Assembly: GCA_030655215.1 (NCBI GenBank)
Contig: JAURVZ010000086.1
Location: forward strand, 147,967-211,966
Direction: 5' to 3'
Source: Pseudolabrys sp.
GTDB lineage: Bacteria > Pseudomonadota > Alphaproteobacteria > Rhizobiales > Xanthobacteraceae
Length of the DNA stretch: 64,000 bases
In this document: piece after piece, positions 1-9,284 of the stretch
Layout: every line of letters begins with the position of its first letter
How positions within the stretch are numbered: position 1 is the first letter of the stretch
The notes under the pieces: model-generated
What the model saw: only the letters and a program-made list of their open reading frames with translations
Told to the model about the DNA's origin: nothing
The model's database searches: none
Position numbers and translations under genes: made by a program

Positions 1-2416
1 CCGACGGAAAAAGGCCCTGATGATTGACGACCAGAGGCGCAATGCCGCGATGGACGCTGGCGACCGATGACAGCGCCACCATGGTTCTACCATTGCCCGG
101 CACATAGACATGCGAAAGGTCAGTTGGGTCGCGCGCATATTTCGGATCGACTTCGAGAATGACGCGGTACTGGTTGCGCTGCGTGTAGATGGTCGAAATC
201 TGCCGCTGCGAAAACGCATTGTTGAGCGCATTGTCGATGTCCTGAATACGCACGCCAAGCCGCGCTGCCGCCTCGCGGTCGATCTTGATGTCGGCCTGCA
301 GCCCGCCTTGCTCGCGGTCGGTGTTGACGTCTGTGAGATCGGGCAGCGTCTTGACCCGGTCGACCACCTTCGGCACCCAGGCTTGCAGAGCGTCGATATC
401 CGAGCTCCACAGGGTGAATTGGTAAGACGAGTCGCTCTGCCGCGCGCCGGCGCGCAGATCTTGCGCCGCGAACATGAAGACGCGAATGCCGGCAATGCGG
501 CCGAGATTGGTGCGCAGCCGGGCGATCACCAGGGGCGTCGGCACATTGTCGCGCTCGGCGAGCGGTTTCAGGTTGATGAAAAACTGGCCGCGATTGGCCG
601 AGCCGCGGCCGCCACCGATCGACGAGCCGAGCCCCGCGACGGCCGGATCGGCGAGGACAATGTCCATTGCCTGCAACTGCAATTGCAGCATCGCCTCGTA
701 GGAGATGTCGGTCGAGGCCTGCGTGCCGCCGAACACCAGCCCGGTGTCGTCCTGCGGGAAGTAGCCTTTCGGCACCTTGATGTAGAGCCCGCCGGTCAGC
801 GCAATGGTGGCGAAGAAAATGATCAGACCGAGGACGCGGTGCACGATCATGAACGCCAAGGTGCGGTCGTAAAAGCGCAGCATGCGCGACAGCGAGCCCT
901 CGACCAGCCGGTCGAGCCATGTGGCATTCGGATGCGGCGCTTGCTTGACGAAATAGGCACAAATCATCGGCGTCACCGACAACGACAACACAGTCGAGAC
1001 GGCAATGGCGAAGCACAGGGTCACCGAGAATTCGCGGAACAGCCGGCCGACGATGCCGCCCATGAACAGCAGCGGAATGAAGGCGGCGATCAGCGATACC
1101 GAGATTGACACCACGGTGAAGCCGATCTGCTTGGCGCCGCGCAAGGCGGCGCCCTTGGGCGAGTAGCCTTCCTCCATGGAGCGGAACATGTTTTCGACCA
1201 TGACAATGGCGTCGTCAACGACGAAGCCGATGCTCACCGCCAGCGCCATCAGCGACAGGTTGTTGATCGAAAATCCAGCCGCCCACATCAAAGCGCAGGT
1301 GCCCGCCAGCGACAGCGGCACGGTGACGCCGGCGGCCAGCGTTGCCGCCGTGCGACGTAGGAACAGGAACACCACAAGCATCACCAGCACGGCGCTCGCC
1401 GCGAGCGTCAGCTGCATGTCATGCACGCTGGCGCGAATGGTTTGCGTGCGGTCGGTCAGCACCGATATGTCGAGGCCGGCCGGGATCCATTGCCGCAGTT
1501 CGGGCAGCAATTCGTGGATGCGGTCGACAGTCTCGATAACATTGGCGTCCTGCTGCTTGGTCACCATCAGCAGCACGGAAGGATCGCGGTTGTACCAGCC
1601 GGCCGAGCGGCTGTTACGCACGCTCGGCTCAATGGTCGCGACGGTCGACAGGCGGATGACATTGCCGTTGACGGTCTTGACGACAATGGGGTCGTAATCG
1701 GAAGGCTCGCGCAATTGATCGTTGATGGCGATCGATACCGCGCGCTTGTTGCCGTCGAATGAGCCGAGCGGGCCGACGGTGTTCGAATTGGCGATGGCTG
1801 TGCGCACGTCCTCCATGCCAAGGCCCATCGCTGTTAGCCGCGACGGATCGACACGCACGCGAATGGCGGGTTGCTCTGAGCCGGCGACGGTGACTTCGGC
1901 AACGCCGTCGACCTGCGCCAGCCGCTGCACAATGATGCTGTCGGCAGCGTCATAAATGTCGCTCGCCTGCATGGTCTTGGAGGTGAGGGCGAGAATGAGC
2001 ACGGGTGCCGCCGCAGGATTGGACTTGCGGAAGTTCGGCAGCGTCGGCATGTCGCCGGGCAAATCGGTGAGTGCGGCGTTGAGCGCCGCCTGCACGTCGC
2101 GCGCTGCGCCCTCGATATTGCGCGACAGGTCGAATTGCACCGAGATGCGCGTCGAGCCAACCGAACTGGTCGAGGTCATCTCGGTGACGCCGGCAATGGT
2201 GCTGAGTTGGCGCTCGAGCGGCGCCGCCACCGTCGATGCCATGATGTTCGGATCGGCGCCAGGCCGCGATGCGCTGATACTGATGGTAGGGAATTCGACG
2301 CTCGGCAGGCTGGCGACCGGTAGGAAGTCGTAAGCGACGGCGCCGGTCAGGAATAAGCCGACGGCCATCAAAGTCGTGCCGATGGGGCGTCTGATAAATG
2401 GCCAGGAGAAGTTCAT
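1..2416 (-). CDS. RND efflux permease, second pump of the operon (partial, C-terminus beyond window)
   Basis: Inner-membrane proton-driven RND pump subunit, MdtB/MdtC-like. Reading the minus strand from ATG at 2416 gives MNFSWPFIRRPIGTTLMAVG, the typical RND first transmembrane helix, then the periplasmic PSVEFPTISI segment. The frame stays open to base 1, about 805 codons, so roughly 230 of the usual 1,030-1,050 residues are missing at the left edge. The start lies one base after the stop of the upstream RND gene, so the two are translated together. By family knowledge, MdtB/MdtC pairs form heterotrimers that share one membrane-fusion protein; I infer the same here. Substrate cannot be read from the sequence. 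Confidence 0.9.
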   Translation of the reverse strand, partial: MNFSWPFIRRPIGTTLMAVGLFLTGAVAYDFLPVASLPSVEFPTISISASRPGADPNIMASTVAAPLERQLSTIAGVTEMTSTSSVGSTRISVQFDLSRNIEGAARDVQAALNAALTDLPGDMPTLPNFRKSNPAAAPVLILALTSKTMQASDIYDAADSIIVQRLAQVDGVAEVTVAGSEQPAIRVRVDPSRLTAMGLGMEDVRTAIANSNTVGPLGSFDGNKRAVSIAINDQLREPSDYDPIVVKTVNGNVIRLSTVATIEPSVRNSRSAGWYNRDPSVLLMVTKQQDANVIETVDRIHELLPELRQWIPAGLDISVLTDRTQTIRASVHDMQLTLAASAVLVMLVVFLFLRRTAATLAAGVTVPLSLAGTCALMWAAGFSINNLSLMALAVSIGFVVDDAIVMVENMFRSMEEGYSPKGAALRGAKQIGFTVVSISVSLIAAFIPLLFMGGIVGRLFREFSVTLCFAIAVSTVLSLSVTPMICAYFVKQAPHPNATWLDRLVEGSLSRMLRFYDRTLAFMIVHRVLGLIIFFATIALTGGLYIKVPKGYFPQDDTGLVFGGTQASTDISYEAMLQLQLQAMDIVLADPAVAGLGSSIGGGRGSANRGQFFINLKPLAERDNVPTPLVIARLRTNLGRIAGIRVFMFAAQDLRAGARQSDSSYQFTLWSSDIDALQAWVPKVVDRVKTLPDLTDVNTDREQGGLQADIKIDREAAARLGVRIQDIDNALNNAFSQRQISTIYTQRNQYRVILEVDPKYARDPTDLSHVYVPGNGRTMVALSSVASVHRGIAPLVVNHQGLFPS

Positions 2417-2417
2417 G

Positions 2418-5400
2418 TTATTCTGCCGGTCCCGGCATCAGGCGCGCTTTGCGCGGCGGCTCCGATGTCAACCGCGCGCGCAGGCGCTCCATGTAGAGAT
2501 AGATGACCGGCGTGGTGTACAGCGTCAGCAATTGCGACAGGATCAGCCCGCCGACAATAGTGATGCCGAGCGGATTGCGCAGTTCCGAGCCGGTGCCGGA
2601 TTCCAGCGCCAAAGGCAGCGCACCGAACAAAGCGGCCAAGGTCGTCATCATGATCGGGCGGAAGCGCAGCAGCGCCGCCTGCATGATGGCGTCTTCCGGC
2701 GACATCCGTTCATTGCGCTCCGCGTCGATGGCGAAGTCGATCATCAGGATCGCGTTCTTCTTGACGATGCCCATCAGCAGCACGATGCCGATCAGCGCGA
2801 TCACCGACAGGTCGTAGCCGAACATCATCAAGGCCAGCAGCGCGCCGACACCGGCCGACGGCAGCGTCGACAGAATGGTCAGCGGGTGGATGAAGCTCTC
2901 ATAGAGCACGCCAAGCACGATATAGATGGCGATCACGGCGGCGAGGATGAGCCACGGCTCGCCGGCGAGCGACTTGGCGAATTCGGCGGTATCGCCGGCA
3001 TAACTGCCGGTCACCGACGACGGCATGCCGATCGCTTGTTGCGCCGCATTGATGAGTTCGACCGCGTCGCTGAGTGCGTAGCCCGGCGCGAGATCGAAGC
3101 TGATCGTCACTGACGGAAACTGCTCCTGATGCGCAATCGCCAAGGGCGCCGAGATATTCTCGAAGCGCGCGAAGGCCGATAGCGGCACCTGGTTGGATCC
3201 TGTCACCGCATTTGGCGTCGCGCTTGTATTTGTGCTCGTCGTGCCCGTCGCCGTATTGCCGACAGTGGCGGCGGTGCCGGAGGCGGTGGAGGCACCGGTG
3301 ACGTAGATCTTGGACAGGGAGGTCGGGTCCTGGGTGTAGCGCGGCTGCGCCTCGAGAATGACCCGGTATTGGTTCGACTGCCCATAAATCGTCGAAATCT
3401 GCCGCTGGCCGAAGGCATCATTGAGCGTATCGGTGATGCTCTGCATCGAGACGCCGAGCCGGCCGGCCTTTTCCCGGTCGATATTGACCAGGACGCGGGG
3501 GCCGCCTTCCTGCGCCTCGGAGGCCACCTCGCGCAAAGCCGGATTGCCGCGCAAAGCGCGGGTCAGCCGGTCGGCCCAAAGCACCACCTCGGCGGCGTCG
3601 CTGCCGGCGAGTGTGTATTGATACTGCGCCCGGCTGGCCCGGGTGGAAATCTGGATGTCCTGCGTCGCCTGGAAATAGACCGTCATGCCGGGAATGCCGG
3701 ACACCTTTTCCTTCAGCCGTTCGACGATCTCGCCGACCCGGGCAACGCGCTCGTCGCGCGGCTTCAGGCTGATGGCGAGCCGCCCGGCATTCGGCGTGGC
3801 GTTGAGCGGCGATACGCCGACCAGCGAGATGACACTGGCGACGTCCGGATCGGCGCGGACGATCTGGTCGACCTCCGCCTGCCGGCGCTGCATTTCGGGG
3901 AAGGACACATCGACGCCGGCTTCGGTCACGGCGGTGATCTGCCCGGTGTCCTGCAACGGCAGGAAACCCTTCGGCATGACGATATAGAGGCCGATGGTCA
4001 TGGCGATGGTGATGAAGGTCAGAATTAGGGTGGCGAACTGGCGTTGCAGCACCCAGACCAGGCTGCGGCGGTAAACTTCGATGGTGCGGTCGGTGTAATC
4101 CTCGAAACGCCGCGACAATGCATTGCCGCCGCCTTCTTTCTCGCGGCGCAACAGGCGGGCGCACATCATCGGCGTCAGTGTCAGCGATACGACGGCCGAT
4201 GCGACCACGGCTATGGTCAAGGTGAGCGCAAACTCGCGGAACATGCGGCCGACCAGCCCGGTCATAAACAGCAGCGGGATGAACACGGCGATCAGCGACA
4301 GCGTCAGCGAAATAACTGTAAAGCCGATCTCGCGCGCGCCTTTCAGCGCAGCTTCGAAGGGGCTTTCGCCGTCCTCGATATGGCGAACGATGTTCTCGAT
4401 CATGACAATGGCGTCGTCGACGACAAAGCCGGTGCCGATGGTCAGCGCCATCAGTGACAGATTGTCCACCGAAAAGCCGCAGAGCCACATGACGCCGAAC
4501 GTGGCGATCAGCGACAAAGGCAGTGCCACGCCGGCAATGATGGTGGCGCGAATGGTGCGCAGGAAGATCAGCACCACCAGTACGACTAGGCCGATACTGA
4601 GCACCAAAGTGAACTGAACGTCATGGATCGAGGCACGGATCGTGGTGGTGCGGTCGGTTACGACGGTCAGCGTGGCGCCGGCCGGGATCGCCCGTTGCAG
4701 CCGCGGCAGTTCCGCGCGCAGGCGCGTCACTGTGTCGATGACATTGGCGCCGGGTTGGCGCTGCACGTCGATAACAACGGCCGGCTGGCCCTTGAACCAT
4801 GCGCCAACCTTGCTGTTCTCAAGACCCTCGACCACATCGGCGACGTCTGACAGCAACACCGGCGCGCCATTGCGGAAGGCGACGGTGATCGACTTGTACG
4901 CCTCGGGCGACGAAATCTGGTCGTTGGCGGCGATTGTGTAAGACTGGCTGGCGCCGTCGAGCGCGCCTTTGGCGCCGGCAACGTTCGAGCCGACAATGGC
5001 AGTGCGCAAATCCTCCAGCGCGATGCCATAGGCGGCAAGCCGCGACAGGTCAGCCTGAATGCGAATAGCCGGGCGAATGCCGCCTTGCACCGAGACACGG
5101 CCAACGCCGCTGACTTCGGACAGGCGCGGCGCCATGATCGTGTCGGCCATGTCGCTGAGCGCGCGCTGCGCAATGTTCGGCGAGGTGAGCGCCAAGGTAA
5201 TGATCGGCGCGTCGGCGGGGTTCACCTTCGAATAAAGCGGCGGGTAGGGCAGGCCCTTCGGCAGCGTCGAGCCGGCGGCATTGATCGCGGATTGCACGTC
5301 CTGTGAGGCGGCGTCGATGTCGCGGTTGAGATCGAACTGCAGCGTCACCTGGCTGATGCCGAACGAGCTGGACGAGGTGATCACTTGCAGCGCCGGGATC

Positions 5401-5618
5401 TGGCCGAACTGCCGCTCGAGCGGCGCGGTGATCAGCGATGCGATCGTGTCCGGATTGGCGCCGGGTAGTTGCGTCGTCACCTGGATGGTCGGGAAGTCGA
5501 CTTGCGGCAGCGCCGACACCGGCAGCCACCAATAGCCGAGCGCACCGCCCAGCATCACCGCGACGCCAAGAAGAGATGTGGCGATCGGGCGGTGAATGAA
5601 GGGGGTGGAGACGCTCAT
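2418..5618 (-). CDS. RND efflux permease, first pump of the operon (MdtB-like)
   Basis: Full-length RND multidrug efflux subunit of 1,066 residues. The N-terminus (MSVSTPFIHRPIATSLLGVA) is the conserved cytoplasmic start and first helix. Two porter/docking halves and two six-helix bundles follow, and the fourth-helix GTGFVVDDAIVMIEN segment, near residue 395, carries the paired aspartates of proton relay. The ATG overlaps the stop of the membrane-fusion gene (ATGA). An unusual stretch rich in Thr, Ala, Ser, Gly and Asn at about residues 771-808 interrupts the second periplasmic half where MdtB-type proteins have a short loop. Role: drug, detergent or metal-complex export with the neighbouring MFP and OMF; the actual substrate is unknown. 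Confidence 0.93.
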   Translation of the reverse strand: MSVSTPFIHRPIATSLLGVAVMLGGALGYWWLPVSALPQVDFPTIQVTTQLPGANPDTIASLITAPLERQFGQIPALQVITSSSSFGISQVTLQFDLNRDIDAASQDVQSAINAAGSTLPKGLPYPPLYSKVNPADAPIITLALTSPNIAQRALSDMADTIMAPRLSEVSGVGRVSVQGGIRPAIRIQADLSRLAAYGIALEDLRTAIVGSNVAGAKGALDGASQSYTIAANDQISSPEAYKSITVAFRNGAPVLLSDVADVVEGLENSKVGAWFKGQPAVVIDVQRQPGANVIDTVTRLRAELPRLQRAIPAGATLTVVTDRTTTIRASIHDVQFTLVLSIGLVVLVVLIFLRTIRATIIAGVALPLSLIATFGVMWLCGFSVDNLSLMALTIGTGFVVDDAIVMIENIVRHIEDGESPFEAALKGAREIGFTVISLTLSLIAVFIPLLFMTGLVGRMFREFALTLTIAVVASAVVSLTLTPMMCARLLRREKEGGGNALSRRFEDYTDRTIEVYRRSLVWVLQRQFATLILTFITIAMTIGLYIVMPKGFLPLQDTGQITAVTEAGVDVSFPEMQRRQAEVDQIVRADPDVASVISLVGVSPLNATPNAGRLAISLKPRDERVARVGEIVERLKEKVSGIPGMTVYFQATQDIQISTRASRAQYQYTLAGSDAAEVVLWADRLTRALRGNPALREVASEAQEGGPRVLVNIDREKAGRLGVSMQSITDTLNDAFGQRQISTIYGQSNQYRVILEAQPRYTQDPTSLSKIYVTGASTASGTAATVGNTATGTTSTNTSATPNAVTGSNQVPLSAFARFENISAPLAIAHQEQFPSVTISFDLAPGYALSDAVELINAAQQAIGMPSSVTGSYAGDTAEFAKSLAGEPWLILAAVIAIYIVLGVLYESFIHPLTILSTLPSAGVGALLALMMFGYDLSVIALIGIVLLMGIVKKNAILMIDFAIDAERNERMSPEDAIMQAALLRFRPIMMTTLAALFGALPLALESGTGSELRNPLGITIVGGLILSQLLTLYTTPVIYLYMERLRARLTSEPPRKARLMPGPAE

Positions 5619-6922
5619 TGCTGCTGCGGGGCGACCCCGGTCGGCGCCGCCGAGCGCGGCGCGCGTTCGCCAGGCAGGCCAGTGCCGCGCTGGCCGCGAC
5701 GGCGTTGCTCGGTTGGCGCGGGAGCAGGCGCCGCCGTGCCGTCGCCGGTGCTGACCGCGACCTTGGCACCTTCCGTAAGTCGGGCGAAGCCGGTGGTGAT
5801 GACGCGCTCCGGCGGCGTGACGCCGCTCTTCACGACGGTCTGCGTCTCATCCTGCTTCTGCACCACGATGGGCCGGATGGTGACGCTGCTGTCATCTTTC
5901 ACGACATAGACGAAGGTGCCGGTCGGCCCGCGCTGCACCGCGCCGGTCGGAATGACGACGACCTGCTTCAGCATATCGATCAGCAGCCGGATGTTGGCGA
6001 ATTGGCCGGGCCACAATTGCAGATTGGCATTGGGGAAATCGGCCTTCAGCTTGACGGTACCGGTCGATGCATCGACCTGATTGTCGACCACGGTCAGCGC
6101 GCCTGAGTCGATCACCGCGTCATTGTCGGAACGCTGCGCGTCGACCTTAAGCGGGCCTTTGGCGAAAGCGTCGTTCACTTGCGACAGATATTGCTGCGGC
6201 AGGTTGAACAGCACTGAGATCGGCTTCAGCTGCGTGATGGTGACGATGCCGGTTGAGTCCGACGAACGCACGATATTGCCTTCGTCGACGGCGCGAATGC
6301 CGGTGCGGCCATCGATCGGCGCGGTAATGGTCGTGTAGGCGAGAGTCGCTTGCGCGCTTTGCACGGCCGCTTGGTCAGCCTGCACCTGCGCGGTGTATTG
6401 CGCGACCAGTGACTTCTGCGTGTCGGACTGCTGTCGATTGATGGCATTGGTCAGGGCGAGCTGTTCGTAGCGCGCCAGATCGTTCTGCGCATTGGTCAGC
6501 AATGCCTGGTCCTGCGCCCGCTTGGCGATCGCCTGATCGAGCGCGGCCTGATAGGTGGTCGGATCGATGCGCGCCAGCACATCGCCTTTCTTGACGTCCT
6601 GCCCTTCCTTGAAGGCGACGCTGAGCAACTTGCCTTCAACCTGCGGCCGCACGGTCACCGTGTTGAGCGCGCGCGTCGTGCCGACCGCCTCGATATAGAC
6701 GGGTACATCGGCGAGCGAGGCCGTCGCCACCAGCACAGGCACTGGGCCTTCATTGCCGCCAAAGCGGCCCATGCGGCGCTGCTGTGTCGCCGAGGTGCCG
6801 AACACATAATAAAGCGCACCGGCAATGCCGAGCAGCACCATGACATAAACGATATAGCGCCGGCGCTTGCCCGTTCGCGCCGGCGTTACGAGAGAATCCT
6901 TTTTTGGAATCTCACCGTGCAT
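5615..6922 (-). CDS. RND efflux membrane-fusion (periplasmic adaptor) protein
   Basis: Periplasmic adaptor of a tripartite efflux pump (HlyD/MdtA/AcrA family, 435 residues). ATG at 6922 was chosen because the protein then begins with a short basic cytoplasmic segment (KRRRY) and one membrane anchor (IVYVMVLLGIAGALYYVFG). The longer open frame above it lies inside the upstream gene. After the anchor come the barrel-sandwich half motif (VRPQVEGKLLSVAFKEGQDVKKGDVLARID), a coiled-coil hairpin around residues 105-170, and the second half motif with TTITAPIDGRTG. The gene overlaps the OMF gene by 11 bases and the next pump gene by 4, so all are translationally coupled. The C-terminal tail is rich in Pro, Ala, Arg and Gln, probably disordered. 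Confidence 0.92.
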   Translation of the reverse strand: MHGEIPKKDSLVTPARTGKRRRYIVYVMVLLGIAGALYYVFGTSATQQRRMGRFGGNEGPVPVLVATASLADVPVYIEAVGTTRALNTVTVRPQVEGKLLSVAFKEGQDVKKGDVLARIDPTTYQAALDQAIAKRAQDQALLTNAQNDLARYEQLALTNAINRQQSDTQKSLVAQYTAQVQADQAAVQSAQATLAYTTITAPIDGRTGIRAVDEGNIVRSSDSTGIVTITQLKPISVLFNLPQQYLSQVNDAFAKGPLKVDAQRSDNDAVIDSGALTVVDNQVDASTGTVKLKADFPNANLQLWPGQFANIRLLIDMLKQVVVIPTGAVQRGPTGTFVYVVKDDSSVTIRPIVVQKQDETQTVVKSGVTPPERVITTGFARLTEGAKVAVSTGDGTAAPAPAPTEQRRRGQRGTGLPGERAPRSAAPTGVAPQQQ

Positions 6923-8402
6923 TGTTGACGAGGACCGGTTTCGGCAGCCAGCCACCGCCAAGCGCCTGATAAAGGCTGACGATCGCCTGCAGATGCGCGA
7001 GGCGCGCCTGCACCTGCGTGTCAATGGCCGAGTAAAGCGTCTGCTGCGTCTGCAACACGGTCACGAGATCGACCGTGCCTTCGCGGAGGCGCTGCTCGGC
7101 GATGTCGAAGGCGCGGCGTGAACTGTTCACCACATCGGCGAGCAGTCTTTCACGCAGTGCCGTCTGGCGAATGGCGTCGAGCGCATTCTCGACATCGGAG
7201 AAGCCCGAGATCACCGACCGGCGATACGCATTGAGCAATTCGTCCTGCAAGCCCTTCTGGAAATCGAGATTGCCCTGCAAGCGGCCGGCATCGAAGATCG
7301 GCTGCGTCAGACCGGCGCCGAACGAGAACAATGCGGATTCAGGCCGCAGCAGCGTGCGCAGGATCGCGCTCGAATAGCCGCCTTCGCCGCTCAAAGTGAT
7401 GGACGGCAGAAACTGCGCGCGGGCGTTTTCGACATTGGCGTTGGCGGAGGCGAGTTGCGCTTCAGCGAGACGAATGTCGGGACGCTGCGTCAACAACTCG
7501 GACGGCAGACCCGGCGTCACGCGCGGATAGGAAATGGAGCGCAAAGATCCGCCGCGGACGCGCACGCTTTCCGGCGAACGCGCCATCAGTACGGCCAACG
7601 CATTGCGGTTCTGCGTCACGGTCTGTTCGAGCAACGGAATGGCGGCGCGCTGCTGATTGACCAATGCTTCCTGCTGCGCGGTCTCCAGCGCCGAGGCGGT
7701 GCCGGCATTGACGCGCTGTCTGATGAGTTCAAGCACGCGGTTGGCGCTGCCGAGATTTTCACGCGCCGCCTTCAGGCGATCCTGCGCGGCCAGCACGTTG
7801 AAGTAGGCATTGGCCGCGGTCACCACTGTGGTCAGGCTGACGACGTCGCGGTTGTAGCGGCTGGCGACGGCGGTTTCTTCCGAGGCGCGCAGCGCGGAGC
7901 GGTTCTTGCCCCAGAAGTCGATTTCGTAACTGGCGCTCATCGTGACGGACAGCGAGTCACGTTCCGATGCGCCGCCGGCGGAGACGCCGCTGCTCTGCGA
8001 CGCGCGCGAGCGCGAGGCGCTGCCGTTCAAGCCGACATCCGGCAGCAAGGCGGCGCCAGTGATGCGCGATTGCGCGTCGGCCTGGGTGATGCGTGCGACA
8101 GCGACAGCGATATCAAGATTGGCTTCGCGCGCCTGCTCGATGATCTCGGTCAGTTCGCGCGAGCGGAAGCCGCGCCACCAGTCGAGCGACGGCAGCGCCG
8201 CCTCGGCAATACGCGGATTGGGCGAACTGCGGTCATAGGATTGCGGAATGTCGAGCCCCGGCTCGGGCTTGTCGGTCAGCAGGCAGCCACCAAGAGAGAG
8301 CATCAGGACAGTTCCCGTCAGCATGCTCCGCAATGGACGCAACACAGATCCGGGACGCAATGCATTCGATCCCGACCGCACGCCAATACCACCGCAACTC
8401 AT
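6912..8402 (-). CDS. Efflux outer-membrane lipoprotein (OprM/NodT family)
   Basis: TolC-like outer-membrane channel for the RND pump, up to 496 residues. A lipoprotein signal with lipobox LSLGGC near residue 39 is followed by the OEP repeat domains: LDWWRGFRS, ...ANLDIAVAVARITQADAQ and a second half near residue 300 beginning LTQRPDIRLAEAQLASANANVENARAQF. Start choice is uncertain. ATG 8402 overlaps a perfect TATAAT on the same strand, so a transcript from that promoter would need a later start such as GTG 8345 (giving a short arginine-containing n-region) or ATG 8324. First gene of OMF-MFP-RND-RND; it follows the ECF sigma module on the same strand. Confidence 0.9.
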   Translation of the reverse strand: MSCGGIGVRSGSNALRPGSVLRPLRSMLTGTVLMLSLGGCLLTDKPEPGLDIPQSYDRSSPNPRIAEAALPSLDWWRGFRSRELTEIIEQAREANLDIAVAVARITQADAQSRITGAALLPDVGLNGSASRSRASQSSGVSAGGASERDSLSVTMSASYEIDFWGKNRSALRASEETAVASRYNRDVVSLTTVVTAANAYFNVLAAQDRLKAARENLGSANRVLELIRQRVNAGTASALETAQQEALVNQQRAAIPLLEQTVTQNRNALAVLMARSPESVRVRGGSLRSISYPRVTPGLPSELLTQRPDIRLAEAQLASANANVENARAQFLPSITLSGEGGYSSAILRTLLRPESALFSFGAGLTQPIFDAGRLQGNLDFQKGLQDELLNAYRRSVISGFSDVENALDAIRQTALRERLLADVVNSSRRAFDIAEQRLREGTVDLVTVLQTQQTLYSAIDTQVQARLAHLQAIVSLYQALGGGWLPKPVLVNNAR

Positions 8403-8429
8403 TATACTTACTCTTGAAACGACTGTTGA
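8401..8429 (-). promoter_or_regulatory. Candidate sigma-70 promoter for the efflux operon
   Basis: On the minus strand TCAACA (8429-8424; four of six matches to -35) is followed after 17 bases by a perfect TATAAT (8406-8401). It sits between the sensor gene and the outer-membrane factor gene and overlaps the most upstream ATG of the latter. Inference from sequence match only. Confidence 0.4.
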
Positions 8430-8454
8430 AGGCCAGTGCGGACGCTAGCCCAGA

Positions 8455-8937
8455 TTATGGCTTGGCGCCTGCGCTTTTACGGCCTGGAGGCCAGTCGGCA
8501 AGTGCTTGTCTACCGCTTTGCGACATTTGTGCCGCAGAGCCGTCAAATACGCCCTGAATGGTCTGATCGAATGTTTGCCGGGCGGCGCGGGTTTTGACTG
8601 TTGCCGCGCGCAAGGCCTCGGCGCTGAACGGTTCCGCGCGCAATGTTTCGCGAACGGCGTTTTGCGCCGCGCGGTAGTTAACCTGCGACGTTTCGATGGC
8701 CGAGCGGTTGGCGCTGATTTGCGCGCGCAAAATGGCCGCGTCGCTGGACGGCAGCGTTTCCGCAATCCGTTCGACGCGGACGAAGACGTCGCGATCCCAG
8801 TTCGACGCCGGCGCCGGCGGGCGGATCGCCAAGGCGATAAGCGCGCCGACGAAAAACAGATTGAGTGCGAGCGAGCCGAGCAACAGCCAGCGGCCAGAGC
8901 CGCGCGACATTGACGGTGCCAATTGCGCAATCGTCAT
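8455..8937 (-). CDS. Periplasmic sensor of the CnrX/heavy-metal-resistance (PF13801-like) type
   Basis: Protein of 160 residues with one N-terminal membrane anchor (residues about 16-38, WLLLGSLALNLFFVGALIAL) and a predicted all-helical periplasmic domain. The pattern ...ERIAETLPSSDAAILRAQI... and LRAEPFSAEALRAA resembles periplasmic heavy-metal sensors and CpxP/Spy-like helical hairpins. By analogy with CnrYXH, such proteins regulate an adjacent ECF sigma factor through its anti-sigma factor. The sequence has no histidine and no cysteine, so it lacks the His ligands CnrX uses, and a stimulus other than nickel or cobalt is likely. The ATG overlaps the stop of the preceding gene (ATGA). Family assignment is from sequence pattern. 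Confidence 0.72.
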   Translation of the reverse strand: MTIAQLAPSMSRGSGRWLLLGSLALNLFFVGALIALAIRPPAPASNWDRDVFVRVERIAETLPSSDAAILRAQISANRSAIETSQVNYRAAQNAVRETLRAEPFSAEALRAATVKTRAARQTFDQTIQGVFDGSAAQMSQSGRQALADWPPGRKSAGAKP

Positions 8938-9284
8938 GGACGGTCCCCGGTCAGCGAATCGGATTCAAAGACGCTGGTAATGTCGCCGCTGCTGACCGAC
9001 GCGTAACGGCCGTCGAGTTGATCATACGGACGATCCAGTCCGGCGATGCCGACATAGAAGCCGAGCATGGCGCAAGCGCCCAGCGCCGCGACGCGCGGCC
9101 AGGCCGGCATGAACTGCCAGTCGAGCAGCACGGCGGGCAGGCGCCACAGCGACACCTTCTGTCGCGGCAGGGGCGCCGAAAGCCGCGCCAGCACGCGATT
9201 GATCGCGATCTGATCGGCCGGTTGGGCCTGCGTCGTGCGCTTCAGCGCGGCGTCGAGGAAATCCGGTTGCCGTTCGTTCGTCAT
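8934..9284 (-). CDS. Small single-pass membrane protein, probable anti-sigma factor
   Basis: Protein of 116 residues with a cytoplasmic N-terminal region (FLDAALKRTTQ...QIAINRVLARL) and one hydrophobic segment at about residues 60-84 (WPRVAALGACAMLGFYVGIAGL), then a short periplasmic tail. I do not recognise a named domain. Its start codon directly abuts the stop of the ECF sigma gene and its end overlaps the CnrX-like gene. That sigma / membrane protein / sensor order is typical for an anti-sigma factor such as CnrY. Assignment rests on context and topology. Confidence 0.6.
   Translation of the reverse strand: MTNERQPDFLDAALKRTTQAQPADQIAINRVLARLSAPLPRQKVSLWRLPAVLLDWQFMPAWPRVAALGACAMLGFYVGIAGLDRPYDQLDGRYASVSSGDITSVFESDSLTGDRP

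Noticed and set aside
8445..8930. 161-codon frame overlapping the CnrX-like sensor gene
   Set aside because: Out-of-frame shadow without a membrane anchor or family pattern; the 8455-8937 frame has both and is coupled to the upstream gene.
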